From the NCBI RefSeq assembly GCF_002157355.1, contig NZ_LYMK01000003.1:1-64000 (forward strand): a stretch of DNA of 64,000 nucleotides, read 5' to 3'. The notes below the pieces were generated by a model that was given only the letters and a program-made list of their open reading frames with translations, ran no database searches and had not been told where the DNA came from. Within the stretch, counting starts at the first letter, position 1, and each line of letters opens with the position of its first letter. The translations under genes were made by a program, and so were the position numbers. This DNA is from Variovorax sp. JS1663 (GTDB lineage: Bacteria > Pseudomonadota > Gammaproteobacteria > Burkholderiales > Burkholderiaceae_C). This document shows, piece by piece, positions 15,735-25,617 of the stretch.

Positions 15735-18700
15735 ATGGCAGTCAAAAAGAACTCCTTCACCGCCTCTGCGGGCTCGTCTCCCATCCTTAACGGGCCCTAT
15801 GATCCGCCCGCGCAACACTACGCTACGGCGGAGGATGGCAGCCTCGACTACGCGCGGCCGCTGCCCGGTCGCCGTATCTTCGCGCCGACCACGCCCCAGG
15901 TGCCTTTGGGCCGGCAGGCGCAGGCCAGCATGTTCGATGTCAACGACCTGGCGGGGCAGTACCGCAGCCATCTGGTCAATCTGGTGCGCGAACAGCTGGA
16001 TGCCTGGCGCGCCAGCGGCTACGAAGGCGTCACCAGCCGTGTGACCCTCGCCCTGCTCGAATACTGGTTTCTTAACCCGGAGCGTCCAAGCCACAAGCGC
16101 CTCTTCTTTGCGCAACGCGAGGCCGTGGAAACCGCCATCTGGCTCAACGAGGTCGCCGCTCGGTCCAACGCCGGTTCTCACGTGCTGCGGCAGTTGCGCT
16201 TGGCCAACGAATCCGTGGAAGACGCGACCAGCGTGTTGCCCCGCATCTGCTTCAAGATGGCAACCGGCACCGGCAAGACTGTGGTCATGGCGTGCCTGCT
16301 GCTTTACCACTACCTCAATCGCTGCGAATACCGCAACGACACGCGCTATGCGGACTACTTCCTCATCGTTGCACCTGGCATCACCATTCGCGACCGGCTG
16401 TCCGTGCTGCGCGTGGATACGCAGGCCGAGCATGACGTTGACGCGGCTGACTACTACCGCCAGCGGCACCTCGTGCCTCCCGCCTTCGCCGTGCTGCTGC
16501 CCGGCCTGAATGCGCGCCTGGCCATAACGAACTTTCACGCTTTCGAGCCGCGGCAAATCGGGGGCAACAAGAGAAGCCCTCTCGACGGCAAGATCGGTGC
16601 CGACGGGCGCAAGACTCCTGCCCTCGAAAGCCCAGCAGACGTACTGCGCCGCGTGCTGCCTGGGTTCAAACCCGGCCGGCGCATGGTGGTCGTTAATGAT
16701 GAGGCGCACCACTGCTACCTGCCGCGCGCCAAGGGCCGCGACAGCGACGAAGAGGCCAGCGCTACAGAGAACGAGCGCGCCGCCGTCTGGTTCTCGGGCC
16801 TGCGTGAGCTGGCTGGCCGCTGGAAGGTTGCCAGCGTGTACGACCTATCGGCCACGCCCTACTTCCTCGCCGGATCGGGCTGGCCCGCATATTCCTTCTT
16901 CCCCTGGATGGTGTCGGACTTCGGCCTCATCGAGGCCATCGAGTCGGGTCTGGTCAAGATTCCCTTCCTGCCCGTAGAGGACAACGCGCAGACGCTGGAC
17001 GAACCCACGCTGCGCAATCTCTATGAAGCGTGCAAGGAAGGATTGCCTCACAAAAGCGCTCGCCACGATCGGCAGGAGGCCAAGCCCCGCGGCAAAGGCA
17101 AGGCCAAGGGCGACAACACGCCCGTCTTTGAGCCGCCGCCGGAGCTCCCGCCCCTGCTTAAGCAGGCGCTCCATCAGTTCTATGACCACTATGCGGCCTA
17201 TGACAAGGGCCTGCGCGAGCAGGGCGAGCGGCGACGAGACATGTTCAGCGCGCCGCCGGTGTTCATCGTGGTATGCAGCAACACGACCGTCTCGCGTGAG
17301 GTCTACAAGCTCGTTGCCGGTTATGAAACAGTTGACGGCCAAGGCACCTCAAGAGTAGTGCGTGGCGTGCTCGACTTGTTCTCCAACTTCGATGCAAAGA
17401 CACTCCGGCCCAAGCAACGCCCACCCACGCTGCTCATCGATTCCGATGCGCTGGAACACTCCGGCCAAGTCAACGACGATTTCAAGAAGGTCTTCGCCCC
17501 CGAGATCGAGGCATTCAAGCGCGAATACCGCCTCACGCATCCGCACCGCTCGGTGGAGGCGCTGACCGACGCCGACCTGCTGCGCGAGGTCGTCAACACC
17601 GTGGGCCGCGACGGCAAGCTCGGCCAGCATGTCCGCTGTGTGGTCAGCGTGGGCATGCTCACCGAAGGCTGGGACGCCAACACCGTGACCCACATCGTGG
17701 GCATTCGCGCCTTTGGCTCGCAACTACTGTGCGAGCAGGTTGCGGGCCGCGCGCTACGCCGGCGCGAATACTTTACCGACCCTAAGACCGGCAAGTTCCC
17801 GCCTGAATACGCCCACATCATCGGCGTGCCCTTCAAGTTCTTCAAAGGCGGTTCGCCCGAGTTGCCGACGCCGCAGGACATCCGGTACCTGCACGCGTTG
17901 CCTGAGCGAGCCGAGCTGACCATTGAATTCCCCAACGTGCAGGGCTACAAGCTCGCTCTCGATACCAATGCGCTAGAGGCCGATTTCTCCGGTACCCCCG
18001 CCTTCCAGGTAAATCTGGCCAAGTTGCCGACTCAGACCACGTTGGGCAATGCCTTTTCTGCCGACACGCAAGAGCTGCGCATCAAGCTCGAGGAGCTGCG
18101 CGACCAGCAAGTGGTGTACTGGGCCGCGCGCGCCACGCTGGCACGCTACTTCCGCAACGAACTGGGCGCGGTGCAGTTCGAGCACTTCCAGGACGTTCTG
18201 CGCATTGCTGGGCAATGGTATGCCAGCAAGATCGAACTAGTTGGCAGCACTGACGCAACGCTGCGTCGCCTGGTCTTCTTCTACGACGAGCAGGCGGTGG
18301 CCGCCAGCATCTACCACGGCATTGAAGCCGCCGGGCTGCATCGCCAGGCGGCGCAATCGGCAGGCAAGACGCCACACGTCATCGCCCTGCTCAACCGCTA
18401 CAACCCGCGCGGCAGCACCGCCAACGTGCAGGCCAGTACCGCGCGTCCGGTGTACGCCACGCGCCGTAGCCCGGTCAACTTTGTGGTGGCCGACACCGAC
18501 AGCTGGGAGCAGATCGCAGCCAAGACCTTCGAGCAGACCGAGGCCATCGAAAGTTACGTCAAGAATGCCTTCCTCGGCTTCGAGATTCCCTACACCGATA
18601 AAGCCGGCAAGGAGCGCCGTTACGTCCCCGACTTCCTGTGCCGCATCAAGACGCCCGGTGGCCGCCGTTTCAACCTCATCGTCGAAATCACTGGCTTCGC

Positions 18701-18995
18701 GCAGGACAAGGAATTCAAGCGTTACTACACCCTGCAGCGCTGGCTGCCCGCAGTCAATGCGCAGCGCGAGCAGTTCGGCGGCCTGTCCTGGCACTTCCTC
18801 GAAATCACCGACATCGAGCGGCTGAAGAACGAGTTGGATCCGGCGATCGACCGTATCGGCCAGCAGGTGGAAATCGACGAAGCCACTGCATGGGATGTGA
18901 TTGAACTGCTGACGCAGTTTCCAGATGACTTCTTCCCACCTGTGCGTGAGGATGAATTACCACAGCAACGACACGACCCCGAGCAAGAAGAATGA
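15735..18995 (+). CDS. Type III-like restriction subunit (Res; superfamily 2 helicase-nuclease, BPTD_3080-type)
   Basis: A 1086-aa protein with an SF2 helicase core: Walker A ATGTGKT (about 176-182), DEAH box at 322-325, and later helicase motifs (VSVGMLTEGWDANTVTHIVGIRAFGSQLLCEQVAGRALRR, motifs V-VI). Near the C-terminus is a PD-(D/E)xK-like nuclease signature: P965-D966 and E984, but the position normally holding lysine is threonine (EIT). Whether that is usual for this family I cannot check. It works with the Mod protein encoded two genes downstream, and its stop overlaps the PIN gene by ATGA. Base composition is less GC-rich than the chromosome around it. BREX and DISARM are unlikely, since no PglZ, BrxC or DrmB-like gene is present. 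Confidence 0.88.
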   Translation: MAVKKNSFTASAGSSPILNGPYDPPAQHYATAEDGSLDYARPLPGRRIFAPTTPQVPLGRQAQASMFDVNDLAGQYRSHLVNLVREQLDAWRASGYEGVTSRVTLALLEYWFLNPERPSHKRLFFAQREAVETAIWLNEVAARSNAGSHVLRQLRLANESVEDATSVLPRICFKMATGTGKTVVMACLLLYHYLNRCEYRNDTRYADYFLIVAPGITIRDRLSVLRVDTQAEHDVDAADYYRQRHLVPPAFAVLLPGLNARLAITNFHAFEPRQIGGNKRSPLDGKIGADGRKTPALESPADVLRRVLPGFKPGRRMVVVNDEAHHCYLPRAKGRDSDEEASATENERAAVWFSGLRELAGRWKVASVYDLSATPYFLAGSGWPAYSFFPWMVSDFGLIEAIESGLVKIPFLPVEDNAQTLDEPTLRNLYEACKEGLPHKSARHDRQEAKPRGKGKAKGDNTPVFEPPPELPPLLKQALHQFYDHYAAYDKGLREQGERRRDMFSAPPVFIVVCSNTTVSREVYKLVAGYETVDGQGTSRVVRGVLDLFSNFDAKTLRPKQRPPTLLIDSDALEHSGQVNDDFKKVFAPEIEAFKREYRLTHPHRSVEALTDADLLREVVNTVGRDGKLGQHVRCVVSVGMLTEGWDANTVTHIVGIRAFGSQLLCEQVAGRALRRREYFTDPKTGKFPPEYAHIIGVPFKFFKGGSPELPTPQDIRYLHALPERAELTIEFPNVQGYKLALDTNALEADFSGTPAFQVNLAKLPTQTTLGNAFSADTQELRIKLEELRDQQVVYWAARATLARYFRNELGAVQFEHFQDVLRIAGQWYASKIELVGSTDATLRRLVFFYDEQAVAASIYHGIEAAGLHRQAAQSAGKTPHVIALLNRYNPRGSTANVQASTARPVYATRRSPVNFVVADTDSWEQIAAKTFEQTEAIESYVKNAFLGFEIPYTDKAGKERRYVPDFLCRIKTPGGRRFNLIVEITGFAQDKEFKRYYTLQRWLPAVNAQREQFGGLSWHFLEITDIERLKNELDPAIDRIGQQVEIDEATAWDVIELLTQFPDDFFPPVREDELPQQRHDPEQEE

Positions 18996-19450
18996 AATAT
19001 CTGTTGGACACCAATGCGCTGATTGCCCTGCGGGGCGCAGTCCACGGAAGGGACTCCAAAGACCCTCGGCGCGCTGAACAGGTGCGCCGCCTGCGTGAAA
19101 AGACACAGAGCATCTTGGCCAGCGATCTGGCCATGTCCATGATTAGCCTAGGCGAGTTGCATCTCTGGACTGCAAAGCACGCCCAGCGCGACAAGGCTGC
19201 GGAGTTGACGCGCCGCCTCACCGAGCACGTGCGCTGTGTTGGTCCGGATGCGGCCGACCCATCTGGCGAACGCATTGCACAGTATTACGGCGAGGTTCGC
19301 GCGCATCTCGAAACAAGTGGTGCGCCAATAGGCAACAACGACACTTGGATTGCCGCGCATGCTCTGGCCTTGAATCTTACGGTTGTCACTAACAATCAGG
19401 GCGAGTTCTCGCGCGTGCCGGGATTGCAGACCGAAGATTGGACCCAGTAG
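18992..19450 (+). CDS. PIN-domain nuclease (VapC-like) inside the restriction-modification operon
   Basis: A 152-aa PIN protein. Conserved acidic residues are visible: D6 in LLDTNAL, E55 in SLGELHLW, and D117 in [11 protein letters not shown]. The fourth position usually reads T(D/N)N and is TNN (133-135). The final block, [13 protein letters not shown], is the common VapC ending. The start ATG overlaps the Res stop (ATGA) and the stop lies 2 nt before the Mod ATG, so it is an integral cistron. No antitoxin-like frame (AbrB, RHH, Phd) lies on either side. PIN domains are Mg-dependent RNases, usually acting on tRNA or mRNA. Its role between Res and Mod is unexplained: a third effector of the defence system or an orphan toxin. 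Confidence 0.9.
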   Translation: MKYLLDTNALIALRGAVHGRDSKDPRRAEQVRRLREKTQSILASDLAMSMISLGELHLWTAKHAQRDKAAELTRRLTEHVRCVGPDAADPSGERIAQYYGEVRAHLETSGAPIGNNDTWIAAHALALNLTVVTNNQGEFSRVPGLQTEDWTQ

Positions 19451-19452
19451 CC

Positions 19453-22089
19453 ATGGCAACCCGCAAGAATCCAAAGCTGCCCAAGGCCAGCGCCGGAGAC
19501 AGTGTCATTGGCAGCTACAAGCCAGTCGATGCGCTGCACCACGACAAGGGCCAGGCCCCGGTGGAGCGCCCCTACATCCCGAGCAGCGAAGAAAAGGGCG
19601 CCGAGGCCGACGCCATTGCTGGCTTGCCCACGCAGAAGCGCGTGCCGCTCAACCCCGTCACCCGGCGCGGGCAAGACCCCGAGCTGTACTGGCTGGATAA
19701 GTATGGGCCCGACGATGCGCAGGCCGAACTTGATGTGGACATCCGCAGCCTGTACCGCCACGAGCACATCGCGCCCGAAAAAATCATTGCCAGTCTCTAT
19801 AGGCTGCGCGGCCGCGACGACGCGCAGAACGAGCTGTTCACCCACGAACTGTTCGGTAACCCGCTCGCCATGGACGAGCTGGACAAGCCCTTGAGCTACT
19901 ACAAGCAGCCTAACAAGTGGCAGAACCGCATGATCCAGGGCGACAGCCTGCTGGTCATGGCCAGCCTGCTCGAACGCGAGGGCATGGCGGAGCAGGTGCA
20001 GTGCATCTATATCGATCCGCCCTACGGCATTAAGTACGGCAGCAACTGGCAGATGCGGCTGAACGATCGCAACGTGAAGGACGGCGCTGACGAAAACCTT
20101 TCGGGCGAGCCAGAAGTCATCAAGGCCTTTCGCGACACCTGGGAGCTGGGCATCCACTCCTACCTGAACTATTTGCGCGACCGGCTCCTGGTGGCGCGGG
20201 AACTGCTGAGCGCATCAGGCTCATGCTTTGTGCAGATCAGCGATGAGAACGTGCATCTCGTGCGAGCGTTGATGGATGAGGTATTTGGAAGTCAAAACTT
20301 TCATGCCACGATTCCCTTCAAGAAGACAGGTGGGTTGGCCGGGGCCACTTTGACGGTTACCACCGACTTCTTGATCTGGTACGCAAAAGACCTGAGCACG
20401 ATGAAGTTTAGGCCGCTGTTTCTCGAGCGCGGTATCGGCGATGAAGGTGGGGGGGCATTTCGATTCGCTCTGCTCCCAACAGGAGAGGTTCGTTCTCTAT
20501 CAAGCCTCTCTGGGGTGTTGCCGACGGGGTCAAAGCTTTGTCAGTCTGTATCGCTGACGTCCCAGGACCATAGCGCAACTCGAACCGTTGCCTACTCCTT
20601 CAATGGGCAGCAGTTTATTCCGCCTCATGACCGCCATTGGAGTGTCGACGTTCCTCATGGCTTAGACAGGCTTGCTGGTCAAAAACGCCTCTTTGTCGCG
20701 GGCTCGAGTCTGAGATTTGCGAGCCTGCTGGAAGACAACCCCGTCGTGCCTTTGTCAAATTTGTGGGTTGATACTGGATCCGGAAGCTTCACTGAGGATC
20801 AACGGTATGTTGTGCAAACTGCTACCAAAGTCATTCAGCGCTGCATCCTCATGACCACCGATCCCGGGGACTTGGTGCTCGACCCTACCTGCGGTAGCGG
20901 CACCACGGCTCATGTGGCGGAGCAGTGGGGCCGGCGCTGGATCACCACCGACACATCACGCATTGCCCTGAACATCGCCAAGACGCGGCTTATGACGGCC
21001 ACCTACCCGTGGTACCGGCTGGTCGATGTTACGGGGCAGGACGTGCGGCACGGCTTCGTCTACAAGACGGTGCCGCACGTCACGCTCAAGTCGCTCGCCA
21101 ACGACGAACCGCCCGAGACTAAGACGCTGTACGATCAGCCCGAGATTGACCGCAAGAAGCTGCGCGTGGCCGGCCCTTTCACGGTTGAGACATTGCAGGC
21201 CGACGAGCCGCTAGCGCCTGGTGACATGGCAACCGCCGAGCGCGACGCCGATAGCGCACAACGCTTCGTTGACCGCATCTTCGAACATCTGAAGTCGGCC
21301 GGTGTGAAGAACGGTGCCAAGGGCGAGACGGCGGTGTTCACGCGCGTGGAGCTGATCAACGACCCCGACGGCGCGTTGCATGCCGAAGGCTGGTATGACA
21401 CCGCAGCAGGCGAGCGCAAGGCCTACCTCCACATCGGGCCGCAGTTCGGCACTGTGAGTCGCGTGGCGGTGAATCAGGCGGTACGTGCCTGCGGCCGGCG
21501 CGGCGATGCGGATTGGCTACTGGCGCTGGGCTTCGGCTTCGAGAGCGACATCGAAAACCGCTCCGTCACGCGCCGCGTGGGCAGTTTCGAGGTGACCAAG
21601 GTACGCATGCACGACGACCTAATGCAGGAGGGCCTGATCAAAAAAGACAAGAAGGCTGCTTCTTTCGTGACTATCGGCGAGCCGGACATCGCCTTGGTGC
21701 GGGAAGATGGTCAGGTGCAGGTGGAAATACGCGGCCTGGACATCTACGACCCGATCCGTGACGAGGTGACGGCGCGCAGCGCATCAGACATCAGCTACTG
21801 GATGCTGGATGCCGACTACGACGGCTCCAACTTCGTGCCCACACAAGTTTTCTTTTGCGGTGGCGACAAGGACGAGTTCGATAAGTTTCAGCGCGGCCTT
21901 TCGGCACTGGCCACCGCCAGCGTGAAGAAGAACGCCGAGCGCATGCTGAAGGTGGAACTGGACGAAGAGGCCTTCGAGCGCGTGTACGGCTTTCGCTCGC
22001 ACCCTGTGCCTCTCAAGCGAGGACGAAAGCTGGCGGTGCGCGTGATCAGCCAGTTCGGCGAGGAAAGCACCAAGGTGCTGGCACCATGA
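19453..22089 (+). CDS. Type III-like site-specific DNA N6-adenine/N4-cytosine methyltransferase (Mod)
   Basis: An 878-aa protein. ATG 19453 is chosen over a TTG 15 nt upstream because it clears the PIN stop. The catalytic motif IV DPPY (188-191, in [12 protein letters not shown]) precedes motif [11 protein letters not shown] (477-486), which is the beta-class order used by Type III Mod proteins. The segment between them, about residues 280-475, should be the target-recognition region; its DNA (about 20290-20870) is more AT-rich than the flanks, as if exchanged. The C-terminal 390 residues have no obvious catalytic motif and probably contact Res. It modifies the host's recognition site to protect it from the Res complex. 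Confidence 0.9.
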   Translation: MATRKNPKLPKASAGDSVIGSYKPVDALHHDKGQAPVERPYIPSSEEKGAEADAIAGLPTQKRVPLNPVTRRGQDPELYWLDKYGPDDAQAELDVDIRSLYRHEHIAPEKIIASLYRLRGRDDAQNELFTHELFGNPLAMDELDKPLSYYKQPNKWQNRMIQGDSLLVMASLLEREGMAEQVQCIYIDPPYGIKYGSNWQMRLNDRNVKDGADENLSGEPEVIKAFRDTWELGIHSYLNYLRDRLLVARELLSASGSCFVQISDENVHLVRALMDEVFGSQNFHATIPFKKTGGLAGATLTVTTDFLIWYAKDLSTMKFRPLFLERGIGDEGGGAFRFALLPTGEVRSLSSLSGVLPTGSKLCQSVSLTSQDHSATRTVAYSFNGQQFIPPHDRHWSVDVPHGLDRLAGQKRLFVAGSSLRFASLLEDNPVVPLSNLWVDTGSGSFTEDQRYVVQTATKVIQRCILMTTDPGDLVLDPTCGSGTTAHVAEQWGRRWITTDTSRIALNIAKTRLMTATYPWYRLVDVTGQDVRHGFVYKTVPHVTLKSLANDEPPETKTLYDQPEIDRKKLRVAGPFTVETLQADEPLAPGDMATAERDADSAQRFVDRIFEHLKSAGVKNGAKGETAVFTRVELINDPDGALHAEGWYDTAAGERKAYLHIGPQFGTVSRVAVNQAVRACGRRGDADWLLALGFGFESDIENRSVTRRVGSFEVTKVRMHDDLMQEGLIKKDKKAASFVTIGEPDIALVREDGQVQVEIRGLDIYDPIRDEVTARSASDISYWMLDADYDGSNFVPTQVFFCGGDKDEFDKFQRGLSALATASVKKNAERMLKVELDEEAFERVYGFRSHPVPLKRGRKLAVRVISQFGEESTKVLAP

Positions 22090-22299
22090 ACCCCCACAGG
22101 GACGGGAAGAGCATGGTGGGCGAGCAGCGTTAATACCATAGCGTCCTCCCACGCTGCGGATGGGGATAGAACCGGGACGCCGCCCATGGCGAATAGCTTC
22201 TCGACAGGCCAACGCCGCTTGCTGGAACTTCACCGAGACAACGTGCTGCGGAGGTCGACCTTTCTGGAGCATCTGACCTAAGGCGTATCTCTCAGCGCC
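22090..22299. other. Right edge of the restriction-modification island; possible 31-codon remnant
   Basis: No complete gene is seen. A 31-codon frame (22186-22281, starting MANSFSTGQRR) is too short and isolated to call. After about 22290 composition returns to the high-GC chromosome pattern with the 3' end of livF, so the island boundary probably lies here. No att site or terminal repeat was recognised. Confidence 0.4.
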
Positions 22300-23001
22300 T
22301 CACACCCCCAACAACTCCTCCAACACCTTCGGCTCCGCCAACAACCCAGCCGAAGGCCCCTGCCTCACAATCCGCCCCTTCTCCATCACCACAGCCTGCT
22401 CGGTATTCCCCAGCACCTTCCGCCAGTCCCGATCCACGATCAGCGTCGCGATCCCGGTCGCCCGGATCTCCCCGATCACCCGCCAGATCTCCGCCACGAT
22501 CAGCGGCGCCAGCCCTTCGGTCGCTTCATCCAGAATCAGCAAGCGCGGATTCGTCATCAGCGCCCGCCCGATCGAAAGCATCTGCTGCTCCCCGCCCGAC
22601 AGCTGCTGCCCCCCATGCGACAGCCGCTCCGTCAGCCGCGGGAACGTCGTCATCACCCGATCGAAGGTCCACTCCCGCTTCCCATCGATCCCCGCCCGCG
22701 CGCTCATCACCAGGTTCTCGCGCACCGACAGGTTCGGAAAAATCCCCCGCCCCTCCGGCACATACCCGATCCCGCGCCGCGCCATCTTTTCGGGCGCCCA
22801 GCCGGTCACGTCCTGGCCGTCCATCTTCACGCGCCCGGAGGCCGGGCGCACGTAGCCCATTAGCGAACGGATCATGGTGGTCTTGCCCATGCCGTTGCGC
22901 CCCAGCAGGCCGACCGAGGTCGCGGCGGGCAGGTTCACGTCCACACCCCGCAGGATGTGGCTGTCCCCGTAGTAGGTGTTCAGGCCTTCGATCTGCAGCA
23001 T
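22300..23001 (-). CDS. livF: Branched-chain/aromatic-acid ABC transporter ATP-binding protein LivF
   Basis: A 233-aa ATPase with Walker A GRNGMGKT, signature LSGGEQQ, and Walker B LLILDEATEGLAP. Its size and its MGYVRPASGRV and GYVPEGRGIFPNLSVREN blocks are LivF-specific. It is the last gene of a minus-strand operon: binding protein, livH, livM, livG, livF. There is a 1-nt gap to livG. The neighbouring benzoate-CoA ligase and box genes suggest the complex imports benzoate or a related aromatic acid rather than leucine; that is inference. The post-Walker-B block reads LIVDRDW where LivF often has VEQN. Confidence 0.93.
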   Translation of the reverse strand: MLQIEGLNTYYGDSHILRGVDVNLPAATSVGLLGRNGMGKTTMIRSLMGYVRPASGRVKMDGQDVTGWAPEKMARRGIGYVPEGRGIFPNLSVRENLVMSARAGIDGKREWTFDRVMTTFPRLTERLSHGGQQLSGGEQQMLSIGRALMTNPRLLILDEATEGLAPLIVAEIWRVIGEIRATGIATLIVDRDWRKVLGNTEQAVVMEKGRIVRQGPSAGLLAEPKVLEELLGV

Positions 23002-23002
23002 C

Positions 23003-23749
23003 TCAATGGTCCTCGCCCAGGTAGGCCGTGCGCACTTCGGGGTTCACGCGGATCGAGGCCGGGTCGCCGCTCGCGATGACGGTGCCGTTGACCATCACGG
23101 TGATGCGGTCGGCAATGCGGAACACCGCATCCATGTCGTGCTCCACCAGCAGGATCGCGTGGGTGGTCTTCAGGTTGGCCAAGAGGCTCAGCATGCGCTC
23201 GGTCTCCTCCGCGCCCATGCCGGCGAGCGGCTCGTCCAGCAGCAGCACGCGCGGCTTGGTGGCCAGGCACATCGCCACTTCCAGCTGCCGCTTGGCGCCG
23301 TGGCTCAGGGTGCCGGCGACGCGGGCGGCCACGTTGGCCAGGCCCGCCGCCTCCAGCGCCTCGCGCGCGGCGGCGTTGCTGTCGGTGCAGCTGTCCGACG
23401 ACTGCCAGATCGCCCAGGGCTTCGGCGAGTTGGCCTGCGCCGCGAGGCGGCAGTTCTCCAGCACGGTGAACTCCGGGAAGATGGTGGTGCGCTGGTAGCT
23501 GCGCCCCACGCCGGCCAGCGCGCGGCGGAACTGGGCGCGGGCGGTGATGTCCTCGCCGTCGAGCGTGATGCGCCCTTCGGAGGCCTCGATCTCGCCGGAG
23601 AGCATGTTGATCAGCGTGGACTTGCCCGCGCCGTTGGTGCCGATCACCGCGTGCACCTCGCCGAGGTGCAGGTCCAGCGTGACCTTGTTGACCGCGACCA
23701 GGCCGCCGAAGCGGCGGGTCAGGGTCTCGACCGCCAGCAGCTTGCTCAT
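23003..23749 (-). CDS. livG: ABC transporter ATP-binding protein LivG
   Basis: A 248-aa ATPase with Walker A GTNGAGKST, Walker B VLLLDEPLAGMG, and the LivG-typical opening TRRFGGLVAVNKV. The signature is degenerate (LSHGAKRQLE), which is normal for LivG. The start ATG overlaps the livM stop by 4 nt (ATGA). It pairs with LivF to power the importer at the inner membrane face. Confidence 0.93.
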   Translation of the reverse strand: MSKLLAVETLTRRFGGLVAVNKVTLDLHLGEVHAVIGTNGAGKSTLINMLSGEIEASEGRITLDGEDITARAQFRRALAGVGRSYQRTTIFPEFTVLENCRLAAQANSPKPWAIWQSSDSCTDSNAAAREALEAAGLANVAARVAGTLSHGAKRQLEVAMCLATKPRVLLLDEPLAGMGAEETERMLSLLANLKTTHAILLVEHDMDAVFRIADRITVMVNGTVIASGDPASIRVNPEVRTAYLGEDH

Positions 23750-24702
23750 GCCGTGGCCTCCTTCTTCGGCGCCAGGCGCACGCGCAGCCCGACGATGCCC
23801 TTGGGCAGCAGCGCGACGAAGGCGATGATGGACAGGCCCAGCGTCAGCTGCCAGTGGTCGGCCAGCGGCCCGACGATGGCATGGGTGGACAGCAGTTCCT
23901 TCAGCAGCGTGAAGGCCACGGCGCCGATGACCGCGCCGCGCAGGTGGCCCAGGCCGCCGAGGATGATCATCAGCAGCACCTCGCCCGAGTTGTGCCAGGC
24001 CAGGAGTTCGGGGTTGACCACGCCGTCGCGCGAGGCGACGAGGAAGCCCGCCAGCCCCGCCAGCGCACCCGCAATGACGAAGGCCGCGAGCTTGTAGCCG
24101 TACACCGGAAAGCCCGCCGCGCGCATGCGCTGCTCGTTGACGCGGATGCCCGCCAGCGCCGCACCGAAGCGCGAGCGGCGGATCAGCGCCAGCAGGCCGT
24201 AGGTGAAGACCAGCGCGCCGAGCACGAAGTAGAACTGCACCTTGCTGTTCTCCAGGTCCAGCGCGCCCAGCACCGGGCGGATGTACATGTAGATGCCGTC
24301 GCTGCCGCCGCCCACCGGCGTGTCGTGGAAGACGAAGAAGGCCATCTGCGCAAAGGCCAGCGTGACCATGATGAAGTACACGCCGCGCGTGCGCAGGCTC
24401 AGGGCGCCGGTGACCAGCGCGAAGGCGGCCGCGCAGCCCATCGCCAGCGGCAGCAGCAGGGCGATGTTGCCGCCCTCCTTGCCCGAGGCCAGCACGGTCG
24501 CATAGGCGCCGATGCCGTAGAAGGCCGCATGGCCCAGGCTCACCAGCCCGGTCATGCCGACCAGCAGCTCCAGGCTCAGCGCGAAGATCGAGAGGATCAT
24601 CACCTTGACCACCAAGTCGCCGAGGTAGGGGCCCAGGAAGGGGCCGAGTGCCGCGAGCACGATGGCGCAGACCAGCGGCAGATAGTGAGAGAACGTCTTC
24701 AT
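23746..24702 (-). CDS. livM: ABC transporter permease LivM
   Basis: A 318-aa inner-membrane protein with about ten hydrophobic segments. The family motif GLVSLGHAAFYGIGAYA and the conserved cytoplasmic loop (RSRFGAALAGIRVNEQRMRAAG, then GYKLAAFVIAGALAGLAG) identify LivM. The ATG at 24702 overlaps the livH stop by 4 nt; a longer in-frame extension upstream is only antisense-like sequence within livH and is rejected. Confidence 0.93.
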   Translation of the reverse strand: MKTFSHYLPLVCAIVLAALGPFLGPYLGDLVVKVMILSIFALSLELLVGMTGLVSLGHAAFYGIGAYATVLASGKEGGNIALLLPLAMGCAAAFALVTGALSLRTRGVYFIMVTLAFAQMAFFVFHDTPVGGGSDGIYMYIRPVLGALDLENSKVQFYFVLGALVFTYGLLALIRRSRFGAALAGIRVNEQRMRAAGFPVYGYKLAAFVIAGALAGLAGFLVASRDGVVNPELLAWHNSGEVLLMIILGGLGHLRGAVIGAVAFTLLKELLSTHAIVGPLADHWQLTLGLSIIAFVALLPKGIVGLRVRLAPKKEATA

Positions 24703-25571
24703 GTCTTGCGACCCATCAAGCCCTCGGGCCGCCAGATCAGGATGATGGCCATCAGCACATAGATGCCCATGCCCGCGAGGTCGGCGAAGAACACCTTGCC
24801 GAAGGTGTCGACGAAGCCCACCAGCAGCGAGGCCACCAGCGCGCCGGTGATGGAGCCGATGCCGCCGATCACCACCACCACGAAGCAGATGATCAGCACG
24901 CTCGCGCCCATGTTGGGGTACACCGAGGACATGGGCGCCGCGATCATGCCGGCCAGCGCGGCGAGCGCCACGCCGGCGGCGAAGACGATGCGGTAGAGCT
25001 GGCGGATGTCGATGCCGAGGCCGCGCACCATGTCGCGGTTGCTGGCGCCGGCGCGGATCATCATGCCCAGGCGCGTGCGGTTCACCACGTAGTAGAGGCC
25101 GATCGCCAGCACGATGCAGGCGGCCGACGCGAAGAGGCGGTACCAGGGGTAGCTCATCAGGCTGCCGAGCGCGAAGCTGCCGTCCAGCCACGAGGGCACC
25201 GGCACGCCGTGCACGTCGTTGCCCACCAGCAGCGAGCGCAGTTCCTCGAAGACGAGGATCAGGCCGTAGGTCATCAGCACCTGCTGCAGGTGGTCGCGCT
25301 GGTAGAGGTAGCTGAAGAAGGCCCACTCCAGCACGTAGCCGAAGAGCGCCGTGAGCACCACGCCGGCCAGCAGCATGATGATGAACTGGTTGCCGAAGAG
25401 CGGCGCGAGCGCGAAGGCCATGTACGCGCCGATCATGTAGAAGCTGCCGTGGGCCAGGTTGATCACGCCCATGATCCCGAAGATCAGGGTCAGTCCCGAG
25501 GCCACCAGGAACAGGAGAAGCCCGTACTGAACGGAGTTCAGGCACTGGACGAGGAAGGTACCGAAGTCCAC
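24699..25571 (-). CDS. livH: ABC transporter permease LivH
   Basis: A 290-aa inner-membrane protein with the LivH opening (QCLNSVQYGLLLFLVASGLTLIFGIMGVINLAHGS, given here only as the family landmark at residues 10-43) and a C-terminal IGSITGALVASLLVGFVD block. It forms the transmembrane channel with LivM. A 46-nt gap separates it from the binding-protein gene upstream. Confidence 0.93.
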   Translation of the reverse strand: MDFGTFLVQCLNSVQYGLLLFLVASGLTLIFGIMGVINLAHGSFYMIGAYMAFALAPLFGNQFIIMLLAGVVLTALFGYVLEWAFFSYLYQRDHLQQVLMTYGLILVFEELRSLLVGNDVHGVPVPSWLDGSFALGSLMSYPWYRLFASAACIVLAIGLYYVVNRTRLGMMIRAGASNRDMVRGLGIDIRQLYRIVFAAGVALAALAGMIAAPMSSVYPNMGASVLIICFVVVVIGGIGSITGALVASLLVGFVDTFGKVFFADLAGMGIYVLMAIILIWRPEGLMGRKT

Positions 25572-25617
25572 GGCAGGTCGTCGCTTTCAGTCAGTCAGTC
25601 GATCGATGGGATGCCGG

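Noticed and set aside
15498..16712. Minus-strand frame of about 404 codons across the Res start
   Set aside because: It is antisense to the Res helicase and its control region. Its end only translates the double-dyad element and has no domain signature.
18626..18700. Res nuclease inactive because the usual ExK lysine is threonine
   Set aside because: The family to which this Res belongs may normally carry EIT/EIS-like variants at this place; without an alignment the change cannot be read as loss of activity.
22186..22281. 31-codon ORF after Mod
   Set aside because: Too short, no recognisable family and no clear ribosome site; treated as intergenic remnant.
14600..22300. BREX, DISARM or Type I restriction as the identity of the island
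   Set aside because: No PglZ, BrxC, BrxL, DrmA/B or HsdS-like gene is present. A beta-class Mod and an SF2 Res with a C-terminal nuclease-like end fit a Type III-like system.
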